19,958 bases of DNA from Saccoglossus kowalevskii (Eukaryota > Hemichordata > Enteropneusta > Harrimaniidae). Position 1 is the first letter of the stretch; every line of letters starts with the position of its first letter. The notes beneath the pieces are model-generated. The model worked only from the letters and a program-made list of their open reading frames with translations, had not been told where the DNA came from and did no database searches. The position numbers and the translations under genes are program-made. The stretch lies in the NCBI RefSeq assembly GCF_000003605.2, contig NW_003133353.1:60498-80455 (forward strand), written 5' to 3'. Shown one piece after another: positions 1 to 10,969 of the stretch.

Positions 1-1116
1 ATCTCTTCTAGAAAACAGAAAAGGAATATGACAGGTGTTTTCTAAAGTTATATAAATGGCAAGAAAACTCAATTTTGTGAGAAAAGGATCTTTCTGGAGT
101 TCCATCAATCAATATTTAAAATTGATTACATGTTTTATTGTAGGGCACCAAAATGAATGCAAAATTTGTAGCTATTTTAACTGAGCATATAAAACTGAAA
201 TCAGCACATAAAATATACATGACTAGTTGATGTTTATATTTTCTGACCTATTTTTCAAAAAATAGCTGAATTATGCATTCTTGACTAGCTGACATTTACA
301 TCAAAGCAAAAAAGATCATCCTATATCTAAAATGTATGAGGAATGAATCCATTTAATTTAAAGAATTAGGACAGAATATAAACAGATTTTGTACCACATG
401 CTACCCTTAACGCAAGAAAACCAGCAGCTGGCATTAGGTACTGTACATGTTGTTTTTAATCTCATTATTTCTTTAGGATTGACTAAGATGACATGAACAA
501 TAAAAAGACACATTGAAATTCACATTGCATAGCCATTCTGTCAGCCACCTAAATAAATTCAGATCAGGATAAACTAGCTTTCACATGTGATATCGTTGTA
601 TAGACAATGTGACTTGTTGCCATGATAACCAAAGACATCATCAGTACAAGTCTCACAGTTTGACTACTGTGAGAATCTAAATGAGAACGTGATGTTACAT
701 GAGAGCTGCATATAAGAATTTTAGGAGCAGCTACATTTCCTTCTCTAAACCTATAATTGCAATCATCTAAAAATAGCTCTTGCTATTACAACTCACACAC
801 ACAGTATGTTTTGATTGCTGCATCAGGTGTTTTATATCTTCTTGTGATTTTTCACAAACTTAAGGGGTTGACACTTTTTGTTCATATGTTTATTGAAAAG
901 CTTAAAATTCCACAGAAGGAATTAAAATGATTAAACTAACTACTAGAACACATATTTTAAAAAAAATACAAATTTTACAAAAATTACTATCTAAAACACA
1001 ACAAACTTCAATTAAAAAAACTGGTGATAATAATAAAACAAACAGACTGTTGGCTGAGATAGCTCCGCTGTTAGCAATGCACATTCCAATTAAAAACAGA
1101 AAATATCATTAGAAAA

Positions 1117-1545
1117 TGAATAATATGTATAGTACATTGTGTCAAAGCAATCAGAATTGCTGTTTTTAACAAAAATATCACTTTTTTCCAAAAATGACAA
1201 AAATATTCATTAAAAATAGATAATTGAAGATATCATCATGAAATAAACAAATCTGAGAGAGGTCTACATATAGTACCTATATATGTAATATCAAAGTAAT
1301 CAGACTTGTGGTTTTTAACAAGAAGTCGAAAATATCACTTTTTACCAAAAATTACAAAAATATTCATCAAAATTAGAGAATTAAAGATATCATCACAAAA
1401 TAAACAAATCTGAGAGAGGTCTACATGTAGTACATATATATGTAATATCAAAGCAATATCAAATTTGAAAACATTCTGACTTGCGGTTTCGAAGAAGAAG
1501 TTGAAATTGTGAAGTTGACGATGCCGGATGACAGACGACGAACAA
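1117..1545. repeat. ~155-bp direct repeat, 2-3 partial copies
   Basis: The block ccaaaaatgacaaaaatatt at 1188 recurs at 1345 (spacing 157). Within each copy comes gaaataaacaaatctgagag (aaaataaac in the second) then aggtctacat and atatatgtaatatcaaag. The tcaaag(c/t)aat segment occurs at 1142, 1291 and 1448. The last copy runs into gaagaagaagttgaaattg and a tract rich in gacga (1510-1545). Similar gacgacgga-type ends are familiar from dispersed repeats in marine invertebrates, from memory only. Confidence 0.8.
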
Positions 1546-1589
1546 TCAGTAATATGAACAGCCCCACTGTGTCAAATTTGTCAACAGCG

Positions 1590-1830
1590 AAGCTAAAAAT
1601 ACTTTATTTTCGCTATTTTTGCTGAAAGAATGTTTCAGCACAGTCACTCTACTAGTAGAGTGACTGTGGTTTCAGTAAAAATAAAATCAAGAGAATATAC
1701 CTTTTTTCCTATATCGGTATTTTACATTCAACTCGTCAAAAATCAGTGAAAATAAATTCCATACAAAACACCCCAAAAAGTCTTTTCAGTGAAAATTAAT
1801 TCCAGCTAAAATAAAGTAGTTTACAGTAAT
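1590..1830 (-). repeat. Dispersed non-coding element copy (TACTGTAAAC family)
   Basis: Read on the minus strand from 1830 it begins attactgtaaactacttta then ttttagctggaattaatttt and cactg. A diverged copy of the same string is at 12089-12165 in the other orientation, so it is dispersed. At the left end (1598-1622) the plus strand reads actttattttcgctattttt, an inverted echo of the right end. The element may therefore be a foldback with the 30-bp palindrome of 1639-1668 inside it. Confidence 0.6.
1639..1668. repeat. Perfect 30-bp palindrome
   Basis: CACAGTCACTCTACT is followed directly by its reverse complement with no loop. It would extrude as a cruciform or hairpin. It is related to the hairpin at 2002-2035. 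Confidence 0.95.
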
Positions 1831-2001
1831 TCAGTTTTTATGCCCTTTTGCGTACATGCATTTTAGTTTTGCATACTACCTGTTTTATGTCGTGAATATA
1901 CAATGTTTTACGTTTATTCATGTCGGATTCTAGTCCATCTTTTTTTGTCTTTGCAATTTGTTGGTATTTTTCTAATTCTGGATGTGCAGATAATATTGCG
2001 T

Positions 2002-2035
2002 ACAGTCCCTCCACAGTCCCTTGTGGAGGGACTGT
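2002..2035. repeat. Hairpin with 14-bp perfect arms and 6-nt loop
   Basis: ACAGTCCCTCCACA, loop gtccct, then the exact reverse complement. The arm resembles that of the 1639 palindrome (shared ACAGTC-CTC-AC pattern), so both probably derive from one element family. Confidence 0.95.
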
Positions 2036-2939
2036 GTATTGTGTTATCCCTCCATAAAGGTGTTCTTATCACAACACAATCAGTCTGCGGTAACAACTTT
2101 ACTTCAGGCAGTTTAGTGAGAGACAAATAAAAAAAACTAAAACCACCTTTGGTGAATACGGTAGTATTGAAGAGGAGAATTCTGGATATTGAAAAAGCAG
2201 TTATCTATCACTGTTAGCGTAAGTAAATGTGCTTTCAGCTAAATGTCTGCCATTACTTCAATATGTGCACTCATATAAATCATCACCATAGCAATGACGC
2301 ACTTCAAAGTCATTTTAATTACATCACAAATTGGTGAGAGACAGAAAATTTCTCAGAAAGATTACCTTGATACTGGAGTGCTTTACAATCTCTGTTTTAT
2401 CAGTACTGAGATAATTCAAAAGATATGTGGAAATGTCAATTTCAGACAACAGATGTGTATGAAAGGGAATGTTAGCCAAATTACCCAATACTTCATACAA
2501 CATAGGGCAGATTTTATCCGTCTTTTTAAAATAGCAAACTGGCATCTAGCTAATATCTTTTTTCCTGCAACATGGAAAAGTGCATGGAAGGAGAGGACTA
2601 TCATGTGAATTAGTATCATGGTATCTCATTGTAACATAAATATTAAACAGTGCATGGGTTGTACCATTCTATGAAAGGGGTGAAATGTAGTAGACTGAGC
2701 AGGCTTTTGTTTATACCAGCGATTCTGCTTCCCGGACCTACTTTATTGGGAATATGTAGATTACCTAATAGTGCCAAATGTGACAAGAGATCTGAGATAC
2801 ATAGAGAATGATATGCTAATAATTCTATCAACCACGACTAAATTTGTAGAGGATTATATTTTTAGAACACCAATAATTTGCTGCAATATTTTAATATTTT
2901 CCCATTTCTTTGTCAATTGTCTTTTGATAAGATTCTTAC

Positions 2940-3045
2940 CAAGAAAAACAGTGACAGCACCAGCCTGTGGACATTTTACCATCTCTGTAATTTCTTCCAC
3001 ATTCAGTTTATCAGGTGTTATTGCAACCACGTCTTCACCACTCAT
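2940..3045 (-). CDS. MOCS2B: MOCS2B first recognised exon (molybdopterin synthase catalytic subunit, N-terminus)
   Basis: The translation begins MSGEDVVAITPDKLNVEEIT and ends CPQAGAVTVFL plus one base of a Gly codon. It aligns with human MOCS2B residues DVINFTAEKLSVDEV...SPLCGAISLFVG, the first strand-helix-strand of the MoaE fold. The exon ends CTT G|gtaaga at 2940/2939, a good donor in phase 1. The next family residues would be the TTR-NNFEGK loop with catalytic arginine. I searched the minus strand of 1-2930 by eye for that loop and the LEYEAY motif and did not find them, so the other exons lie outside. Upstream, acceptors end at 3054 (gaatag) or 3048 (ctacag); both keep the ATG 2-8 nt into the exon. 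A longer N-terminus from an unseen upstream exon is possible, since human has about 45 extra residues. Confidence 0.85.
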
Positions 3046-3945
3046 AGCTGTAGCTATTCAACAAAAATAGAAATAAATCATTATAGTCATCACCTATGTC
3101 CTCCACTGTCAAATGTTGTTACCATCCACAAAGCAGATTCTGTGTTATGTGAGAATCGAATGTAAAAAGGTTGTATTGTAGTAGCAACAAAACATCGCAT
3201 CGGATTCATTTCCATGCTTAATAATGTGATCTACACATTTGATGATGGTCAATTTTGATGAAGCATTTATATCTCAACGAAATATCTCTCACTCTGAAAT
3301 CTGTTTTTACAGCAACACTTGATCAGTGTCATGCATGCATTACACAGAAAATCACCTATTCAACCATTTATATTCACAATTTCTCACCATAACTGATATG
3401 GTGCCAATAAATCAGTACGGATATCTTATCTAAACGCCATATTCCCCTCTGAAAAATCCATGTTTCAATATTAAGCTATAAAAACAAATTAAATTCAAAT
3501 TAAAAACATTTGATTTTTGCAGGAGAATTTCGGTTCGCGCCCTTCATGCAATATGCAAGATCTTGCTGTGAATGAAAAATTATGTATTGTATTTATTATC
3601 TGCAAATTTTGACAACATTCTTTAAAAGTTTTGATCAAATCTTGTTTGCCAAAAAAAAAAAAAAAAATATTTAAATTTATTTTTAAACTGTCACTGAAAT
3701 TGTACTTTTATTTTGATTTTATAATGAAAATTGGATTATTTCATTTAATTTTTTTAAAGTTATGACCAAGAACACTGAAAAATGCACATTTTTCAACTGA
3801 CTCACAACCACATTACATGTTTAGTGACTTCATTTGTAAAAAACACATTTTACACAACACGAACAGATATCTTTATTGGATGAGTATCCAAGTTATGAAT
3901 GAACAGGTGTCGTGGGCCAATTAATGATTGACACAATAAACTGTG

Positions 3946-3953
3946 TGACGTCA
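3946..3953. promoter_or_regulatory. Perfect CRE palindrome in MOCS2 intron 2
   Basis: TGACGTCA occurs once here. It matches the CREB/ATF full site, but there is no TATA or CpG cluster beside it, so it may be fortuitous. Confidence 0.3.
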
Positions 3954-5368
3954 TGGTATTTTAAACTAGGTTTGCTGCTTGAGATTTCCCCAACAAAGCA
4001 AGTCCACATACTAGCATAGCCGAACCTGGCATTTAACATCAAAGTCTCAGAAGTCTGAATTCAACTGCGAAGGAAGCATGAAGCTATGATACTTTATTTG
4101 TGAACTCCAGTCACTGGCTATGTAATGTTCATTGGGGCAACCAACTCCATGCAGAATTGCTATGATTTGACGCACATCGTGAAATATCAGGTACCGAACA
4201 TTCCTACACACACACGAGGTGGTAAAAATATGACCCGGCCCTGTGATCTTGTGACAGGACACGATTGGAATAAATTGTGATCACTTCAATCCATTTTTAA
4301 AGATAAAGTAAAATATTGAAAAGTACAGTAAAACCTTAGTCAATGACCAAAATTGATAGCAAAACCAAATGACAGAATACACATTACAAGACTTGAATAT
4401 CATAGTCCCCATTATTTAATTATAAAATACTCATGTTAAAATAATACATGGAACATCTGCAAACAATTGAATTAATATGTACTCTATGTGAGTACAACTC
4501 ATCATAAAGTGATTTCCCTTAATCTGATAACTAAAAACTTTCATTGACCTGGGTCCAAAATCTCAGAGTACACAAGTGCAACCAAACTATGTCTCATACA
4601 TGCTCAAGAAACTGCATTCATAAATCTGAGTAAACCTTGATGTACCTTTAATAACAACTTGACTTCTTTGTTAATTCAGGTCTTTGTATATTACCAGAAC
4701 CTGGGTTTGTTTCAGTATCACCACTATAATTCCCATCAAAATGTAGCCCTGACACCCCTCAACATTTCCCACTGAGGCTGGTAATGGTACGACCCATCTG
4801 TCACTGATTCAGATCAAGGTTGGAGACATAAAGGAGGGTTGGACAGAAGGAAAAAAGAAATGCCAAGAGAACTTTGAAAAACAAATATCTGCAGAGGAAA
4901 TTACAGAAAAATAGGCTTTACAACTACTGTTATTCTGAAAAAACAAATGTGAAGTAAAAAAAAATGGTCAATCCCTAAATTTCCTTTTGTTTCCTCATTT
5001 AGCATGTCTTGGTGATCTCCATGAATCCCAAAATAGATGCCTGCATCCAGTAATTGGCCGATGCTCACAGACTGATATTCCTAAAAATGATAAAAGTGGT
5101 AATTTAAAATTTTTAATCTCAAAAAATATCCATTATGGATAAAGTACACATCTGGGTATTGTATCTAGTGCTTCTAAAGATCTAAATTCTCGTTAAATAT
5201 ATCTTGATGTAAAAGAATTGTAGGCAATTACTGCCACATACATTGAAACATTTGGTTCTCTTCCTTCTTTTATTTGCTTTTATTCAAAGTTTTCTATTTG
5301 AATATAAATAAAAAGATTTGTTGAAAATGTGTATTACTATGAAGTGCAGTGTACTCATACTAGAGTAG

Positions 5369-6317
5369 AGTTTAGTCATGTTTTTGTCATGGACTATGGT
5401 TTAGTCATGGAGTATGGGTTTAGTCATGGCTATGGGTTTAGTCATGGCTATGGGTTTAGTCATGGACTATGGGTTTAGTCATGGACTATGGTTTAGTCAT
5501 GGAGTATGGGTTTAGTCATGGACTATGGGTTTAGTCATGGACTATGGGTTTAGTCATGGACTATGGTTTAGTCATGGAGTATGGGTTTAGTCATGGCTAT
5601 GGGTTTAGTCATGGCTATGGGTTTAGTCATGGCTATGGGTTTAGTCATGGACTATGGGTTTAGTCATGGACTATGGTTTAGTCATGGACTATGGTTTAGT
5701 CATGGCTATGGGTTTAGTCATGGCTATGGGTTTAGTCGTGGACTATGGGTTTAGTCGTGGACTATGGGTTTAGTCATGGACTATGGTTTAGTCATCGACT
5801 ATGGGTTTAGTCGTGGACTATGGGTTTAGTCGTGGACTATGGGTTTAGTCATGGACTATGGTTTAGTCATGGACTATGGGTTTAGTCGTGGATTATGGGT
5901 TTAGTCGTGGACTATGGGTTTAGTCATGGACTATGGGTTTAGTCGTGAACTATGGGTTTAGTCATGGACTATGTTTTAGTCATGGACTATGGTTTAGTCA
6001 TGGACTATGGGTTTAGTCGTGGATTATGGGTTTAGTCGTGGACTATGGGTTTAGTCATGGCTATGGGTTTAGTCGTGGACTATGGGTTTAGTCGTGGACT
6101 ATGGGTATAGTCGTGGACTATGGGTTTAGTCGTGGACTATGGGTTTAGTCGTGGACTATGGGTTTAGTCATGGACTATGGGTTTAGTCATGGACTATGGG
6201 TTTAGTCATGGACTATGGTTTAGTCATGGACTATGGTTTAGTCATGGACTATGGTTTAGTCGTGGATTATGGGTTTAGTCGTGAACTATGGGTTTAGTCA
6301 TGGACTGTGGGTTTAGT
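5369..6317. repeat. Minisatellite, 19-20-bp unit, about 50 copies
   Basis: The unit is gggtttagtcatggactat. Units differ mainly by two or three G, by loss of the GA in catggacta (17-bp units), and by gtcatgg versus gtcgtgg. The gtcgtgg form appears only from about 5736 onward; the first ~370 bp carry only gtcatgg. Each full unit contains TAGTC-atg-GACTA, so single strands could form serial small hairpins. The GGGTTTAG string resembles plant telomere sequence only by chance. The array lies inside MOCS2 intron 2. Confidence 0.95.
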
Positions 6318-6440
6318 CATAGACTACTGTTTGGCCATGGTTTATGGTATGGCCATGGACCACAGTTTGGACTATGTCCTGGGGCATAGATCATGGTTTT
6401 GTCATGCACTGTAGTGGTCATGGTCTACGGGTAATGCTCC
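6318..6440. repeat. Degenerate flank of the minisatellite
   Basis: The edge of the array decays into related fragments such as ggccatggtttatggtatgg, ccatggaccacagtttgg and catggttttgtcatgcac. These retain the catgg...tatgg core but no fixed spacing, as expected for older boundary units. Confidence 0.6.
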
Positions 6441-7993
6441 TGCAAACCAAGGGGATACTAAATTATTACTGATATTATTATTATTACTTTTAAGTTATCT
6501 TCATAATTAGTACTATTAGTCATTGTGCCAACAATACAAATGCAAAATTTTAGGCAATGCCCACATTAATATGCTAATTTTGCAAGTGTATTTAGTGTTT
6601 GTCTTTATTACTACATTATTGAAGACAATAGGCATATTACCGTACAAGCTATTTTAATGCACAATTTAAATACTAAACCCAATATAAAGATTGTTTTAAA
6701 TTATGTTACATAGTGAATCAGTACAACATGTTACTGTCACTTCTAGCATATTTCAATAGTAATCATCACAATAACCATTTATAAACTTCACAACAATCAA
6801 TCACTATAATAAATGCATCACATATTCAAAAACACTTAAATAAATTGCCAACACAAGTACCTTTTCTGGTAATAATTTTGTCAATAAAAACTAAAATTTC
6901 CTGACATTGAAATCTTGACACCTTGATGTTTACTTGTGACAGGTTTAATCACTAATAAAGGTTATTTTTGCGAAAAAAAAACAGGATTTTACATCCACCT
7001 TGTTGCCATGGTGATCTACATACAAGAGATAATTTGAATGTGAGAATACAAGTACCATTCAAATTCTGATGACCGCGTTGAGATAAAGCCTTTTAAGCTA
7101 ACAACTTTGACAATATTTGTCAGAGTGCTTTTGAAATGTTCTAAAACCCTAGATGTAAATGTAAATCCACTTAACTATCCGAGTGCATCGATTAGAACAT
7201 GTATAATCAGTGAGACAGCTAATTTCATACATATAACTGTTCCGTCTAACATATCAAACCCACAATGCATTGTTTTTTTAAATTGTCTTAAAAATCCTTG
7301 ATTTATCCTGAAAATTAAATTTTTTGAAGAAAAACCTGAAAAAAAACTATGGCACACAAATTCTCAATTAATTATTGCTTTGACCAGAAAGCAGCTGAAT
7401 ATTTTGCTCAGAAGCCTTTGTAACTATAGACAGCTGTAATGGTACGAGTTCTGTTAATTAGAAAAACTGAATGTTACAGGAAAGCAAATACACTTTTAAA
7501 GACAGGTATTTGTTATGGTACTTGAAATAAAGCTGTACCTCTTTAATGTGGTATTTTGATATTTGTTTTCATGCGCCTTACATTACAGATAGCCTTGATG
7601 TACAATCAAGAAGCTGTACAAACACAGATCTAAGGGGATTCATCACCAAACTTCATAAAAACAGCAATTTTTAACAATACAGCCTCAATCATGTTAAGTT
7701 AATATATATATATAGCATTATTTTTTACATATGCTCTCTCAAGGAAAACAATATTAATTTGAATTTAATAGAAGCTTTGGTCCCCGCAATGCAAACACAT
7801 AAATTTCTTGCACTGTTTTGATGTACGGTAGCTGCTACTTAAAATGTGACACCTGATGTGAAAATATATGTTGATTGTGCACTTTTTAGCTCTTAAAAAA
7901 TATATTTTAAATTTGGGTTTATTATTGGTACACTAATTATTTTTTGTAATGTATAATAATAATGTGAGGTGTACCTTTATGTGTTTGTTGTTT

Positions 7994-8123
7994 CTATCCT
8001 CCACTGAGTGGTGGTATGATCGCTATTTCATCACCTTCTTTGAGTACAATTGGTTCTGTTTCTTCTCTTGCTATGTATTCTTGGTTCAATGCAATTGTGA
8101 TATTATCACTGATAGGTTGAAGA
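7994..8123 (-). CDS. MOCS2A: MOCS2A exon 2 (C-terminal half ending in Gly-Gly)
   Basis: The second and last MOCS2A coding exon follows a polypyrimidine stretch and a cag acceptor (8126-8124). Its first base completes codon 48 (Cys), then 42 codons follow. Visible motifs are ITIALNQEYI (human IIFAVRQEYV), then LKEGDEIAIIPPLSGG and TAG at 7996-7994. The GDEIA-PP-SGG ending is the signature of MoaD/MOCS2A. The terminal glycine is the residue that is adenylated and thiocarboxylated by MOCS3, and it must be a free C-terminus that inserts into the MOCS2B active site. The joined product is 90 residues, against 88 in human. After the stop, 19 nt lead to a possible donor AAAG|gtacac at 7975/7974, a weak match past the GT. 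Confidence 0.93.
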
Positions 8124-8284
8124 CTGAAATAAACAATATATTATTCAATCATTCATTAAAGGGAGTATGGAGGGGTGATCACTGTCGGTGGATAAAAGAA
8201 TCTATGGACACATAAAAATAGCAATCCAAATTTATTCATATCATTTATCATATAAAACAGTTATTAATCTGACCACAAATCACA

Positions 8285-8606
8285 GTTTGGACTCCCTAGT
8301 CAGCATACAAATCCCATGTTAATTTCCCTAGTAAGCACAGAATTCACACTTTAATTTTTCTGGATAGTGTAGCTCATCTGCTTCCCTAATGTGTACAAAA
8401 ATCTCACTGTTTGGACCTGACCCTTGTGTGTTTATAATCTGTTTAACTGCCCATATTCAATATGCACGATAAACTGTTAGAACTCCCTAGTGTACATACA
8501 AATTGAGCATGAACTCCCTAGTTACCACATAAATCTCACTTTGAACTCTCTAGTAAGCACAAAAATCTCACTTTAAACTCCCTTGAGCACAGAAATAGCA
8601 TGTTAT
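8285..8606. repeat. Degenerate ~31-34-bp minisatellite
   Basis: About ten diverged units recur, with a core like ctccctagtaagcacaaaa followed by tctcacttt. The clearest copies start near 8291, 8326, 8482, 8513, 8544 and 8576. Copies in the middle (8350-8480) are barely recognisable, so the array is old or decaying. It lies in MOCS2 intron 1, 160 bp from exon 2. Confidence 0.7.
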
Positions 8607-9865
8607 ATTTATGACAAGTATTCTTCAATATGAAGAATGTTCTCATACAGATTTCTAAACATAGCTTTTGACAAAATATTGATACAATATTTTAAACAGT
8701 ATATGGCACTGGTGTTGAGGGATAGTCTATATAAATAGATAAAGGTATTTTTAAAAATGACAACCAACAGTATATACAACAATAGATTGTCTAGTACTTG
8801 TAAATATTTCTGGGGACTCACTAAGAGGATCAGTTTAAATTAAAGTAGCTTCAAAACTAATAACTCCTATGATATAGTTTAAATTTAAATTTTCACATAT
8901 GACAAGGTATTTGAATCATGTACCACTGAAAATTCACCACAGAAATTCTAAAATATTGAATGGTTTTAGGTGCTTTTGTACATACCAGCAGAAGTTGTAG
9001 CACACAAATACTACACATATATCAGTGCACCAATCCCTCTGTCCCATGTGATACATTCAGATTAAAAAAAGGTGTGGTCTTCAGTCCCATGCAGTGCATT
9101 CAACATGTACCCAGTACATTATTACAAATTGCACCTTCACTGCTATTATGTAAAACATTACTCATAGAACAAGCTGACAAAATAAAATGTGTTCAGATGA
9201 TGCTATTTTAGTTCAAAAATATGATTTATTAAAAGTAGATATTTTGCACTCGCTTTCCCATCTACATTTTGAGGGTGCTGGAGAGTCTTATTCCATTTGA
9301 CAAACATACCTACAATACTTTACTTACTTATGTACCTTAAGGTTAAACAAAGCCTCCTAACTCAGTGAATGTATATTGTTTACAAATCTAGCTTAATTTA
9401 GTGGAACCCTTAATCTTTTTAACACCAAACTCATCTTTTATCACCATTCAGAGCTTTTAAACCGACATAATTTCATCATAATTTTTCAAAATTTTTGATC
9501 AAGACTTCTAGTCGACAATATATATATATCTGTTTGGTCAACAACAAAAAATAGAAAAACAGATAAAATGTTGCACTAAAATGTTGATGAGTAAAATTAT
9601 GTCCCTAGAAGGGTTCAATTCATATTAAATTCAAACACAGGATGATCTCCAGAAATTTAATTTCTTGATGACTTCAAAAGATGATGTAATAATAAAAAAG
9701 ATTGGCAACTATATTCATAACGCATTTCAATCAAGAAATGAAAATGCCATTTCATATGTAACACTTGCTTTATCCTATCAACAACTAACTTTCTTTTTGT
9801 AGTAGTAGTTATCACAACTAATCTTTATTGCTATTAACTGATAGAAACATTGTATTTCTAAGGAT

Positions 9866-9900
9866 GCAATAAAGTTATTATTATTATTATTATTATTATT
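9866..9900 (+). repeat. Retroelement-type 3' tail with (TTA)n
   Basis: The string atgcaataaagttattatt continues as a pure ATT repeat to 9900. An AATAAA signal directly followed by a short tandem repeat is typical of the 3' ends of non-LTR elements and their SINE partners in invertebrates. No reverse transcriptase coding is visible upstream, so at most a short 5'-truncated copy (perhaps from about 9790) is present. Confidence 0.4.
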
Positions 9901-10969
9901 TCGCATCTACAATTTCAACATTTGATGGTGTATATGTACTTCACGAATTTGGAAAGTAGGAATGCAGCTTTGAATTTCTGATGCATGATGACCACTAACC
10001 CTAGTAGTACTAAATGAATATATATAGGTAAAGTGCTGGGATACTATAAGCATATAACAACAGCATCTAGACTGCTGAAAAAAATAGGATTTTTGATCCA
10101 CAAAAAATTAATTTCCCACCTATCTACATGGTATTATTATAAATGTATGCTATATTTCATAACATATATTTGGTTAATATACACACAGCTTATATGCCAC
10201 TTTAAATTAGATCCCAGCCAGTGTAGCTTTGATCACTATACATCTTAGAGCTGAATCACTTAAAACTTGGGGGATGAACCCATAGTTAATGAGTCATACA
10301 AGTATATTCATAAGGGCAAAATAAAAACAGCGTCTACAGAATTAATGATTACTGCGAACAGAAACAAAACATGATTGTATATAATATAATCCATCCCATA
10401 CAGCAATTTAATGCAGCCCTGTAAGTTTTTATTTTTTTATTTACCACATAAATCACGATAAAATGTTATAATGCAAAATGCCATCTAAGTGATTTAGTGG
10501 TGGATGTTAAAATTATATCCAATATATACAGGTATGTAGAAATAATTCGGTAGCCAGCAAATGACCACACACTCTTAATGAAATACCGGCTGGTATTCTT
10601 TTTGGCCCTGAAAATCCACAAAAATGTAGAAAGACAGTAGCTTTCAAGTTAGGTTGTGTTTTGGAGGCACCTATATTTCATTTCGTTCCCCTTACTTGAA
10701 AACAAAATTGTGCAAGTACACGTGACCTCTATAGTTTATATTTGAGATCCAGTGCACAGCATCGTGTAGCAACAGTGACTTTGCTGCAATTTGAGCAACT
10801 CAGTTTGTCCCATGTACACTGGCTTGCGGCCAATACTACAATTCAGTCAAACCGGTCTTCGAAGACGATACACACACCAGACACGCAAAAGCCGACAACA
10901 GCAAATATAAGAGATCGTCTGCTAATCGTGTCAGCAATAGGCGGTTTTACAACATAATTTGATAATTAC

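Larger units (their letters stand above)
1..2939 (-). other. MOCS2 intron 3 (incomplete)
   Basis: The stretch downstream of the MOCS2B exon donor has no exon I recognise. Positions 1-1116 are featureless AT-rich sequence apart from an RFX-like site GTTGCCATGATAAC at 616-629. Positions 1117-2060 are repeats, listed separately. Positions 2061-2930 hold open frames in several directions (for example plus 2294-2608) with no similarity I recognise. Confidence 0.65.
3054..7974 (-). other. MOCS2 intron 2, between the A and B cistrons
   Basis: This is the inferred intron from the donor AAAG|gtacac to an acceptor just before the MOCS2B ATG. It is about 4.9 kb. It contains the large 19-20-bp minisatellite (5369-6317), a run of 17 A at 3651-3667, a perfect CRE at 3946-3953 and a TA run near 7702-7714. 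In 3055-5340 and 6441-7970 I see no exon or named element. An additional MOCS2B N-terminal exon hidden here cannot be excluded. Confidence 0.6.
8124..10969 (-). other. MOCS2 intron 1
   Basis: This intron separates the two MOCS2A exons: gtaatt at 10969 and a pyrimidine-rich acceptor ending cag at 8124. It is phase 2. It holds a degenerate ~31-bp minisatellite (8285-8606) and a LINE-type tail near 9866-9900. I see nothing else in 8607-9780 or 9901-10700 beyond AT-rich sequence. A short TA run lies at 9519-9528 and a perfect 12-bp palindrome (gtcttcgaagac) near 10856. Confidence 0.8.

Noticed and set aside
616-629. RFX X-box GTTGCCATGATAAC as a ciliary-gene promoter
   Set aside because: It fits the consensus but lies deep in MOCS2 intron 3 with no promoter context; single short matches are expected by chance.
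2643-2831. Minus-strand 62-codon frame considered as the next MOCS2B exon
   Set aside because: The translation lacks every conserved MoaE motif (TTR-N loop, LEYEAY, HRLG).
4047-4262. Minus-strand 71-codon frame in MOCS2 intron 2
   Set aside because: It starts at GTG, has no similarity I recognise and no convincing splice sites; likely chance.
5369-6317. Telomere-like GGGTTTAG motif
   Set aside because: The match to TTTAGGG is a fragment of a 19-20-bp unit, not a 7-bp tandem; this is an interstitial minisatellite in an intron.
5369-6317. CRISPR-like array of repeats
   Set aside because: Units are head-to-tail with no unique spacers and the setting is eukaryotic.
7994-7996. Stop-codon readthrough joining MOCS2A to MOCS2B
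   Set aside because: The context after TAG (AAACAA) does not fit known readthrough motifs, and a fused C-terminus would prevent Gly-Gly thiocarboxylation.
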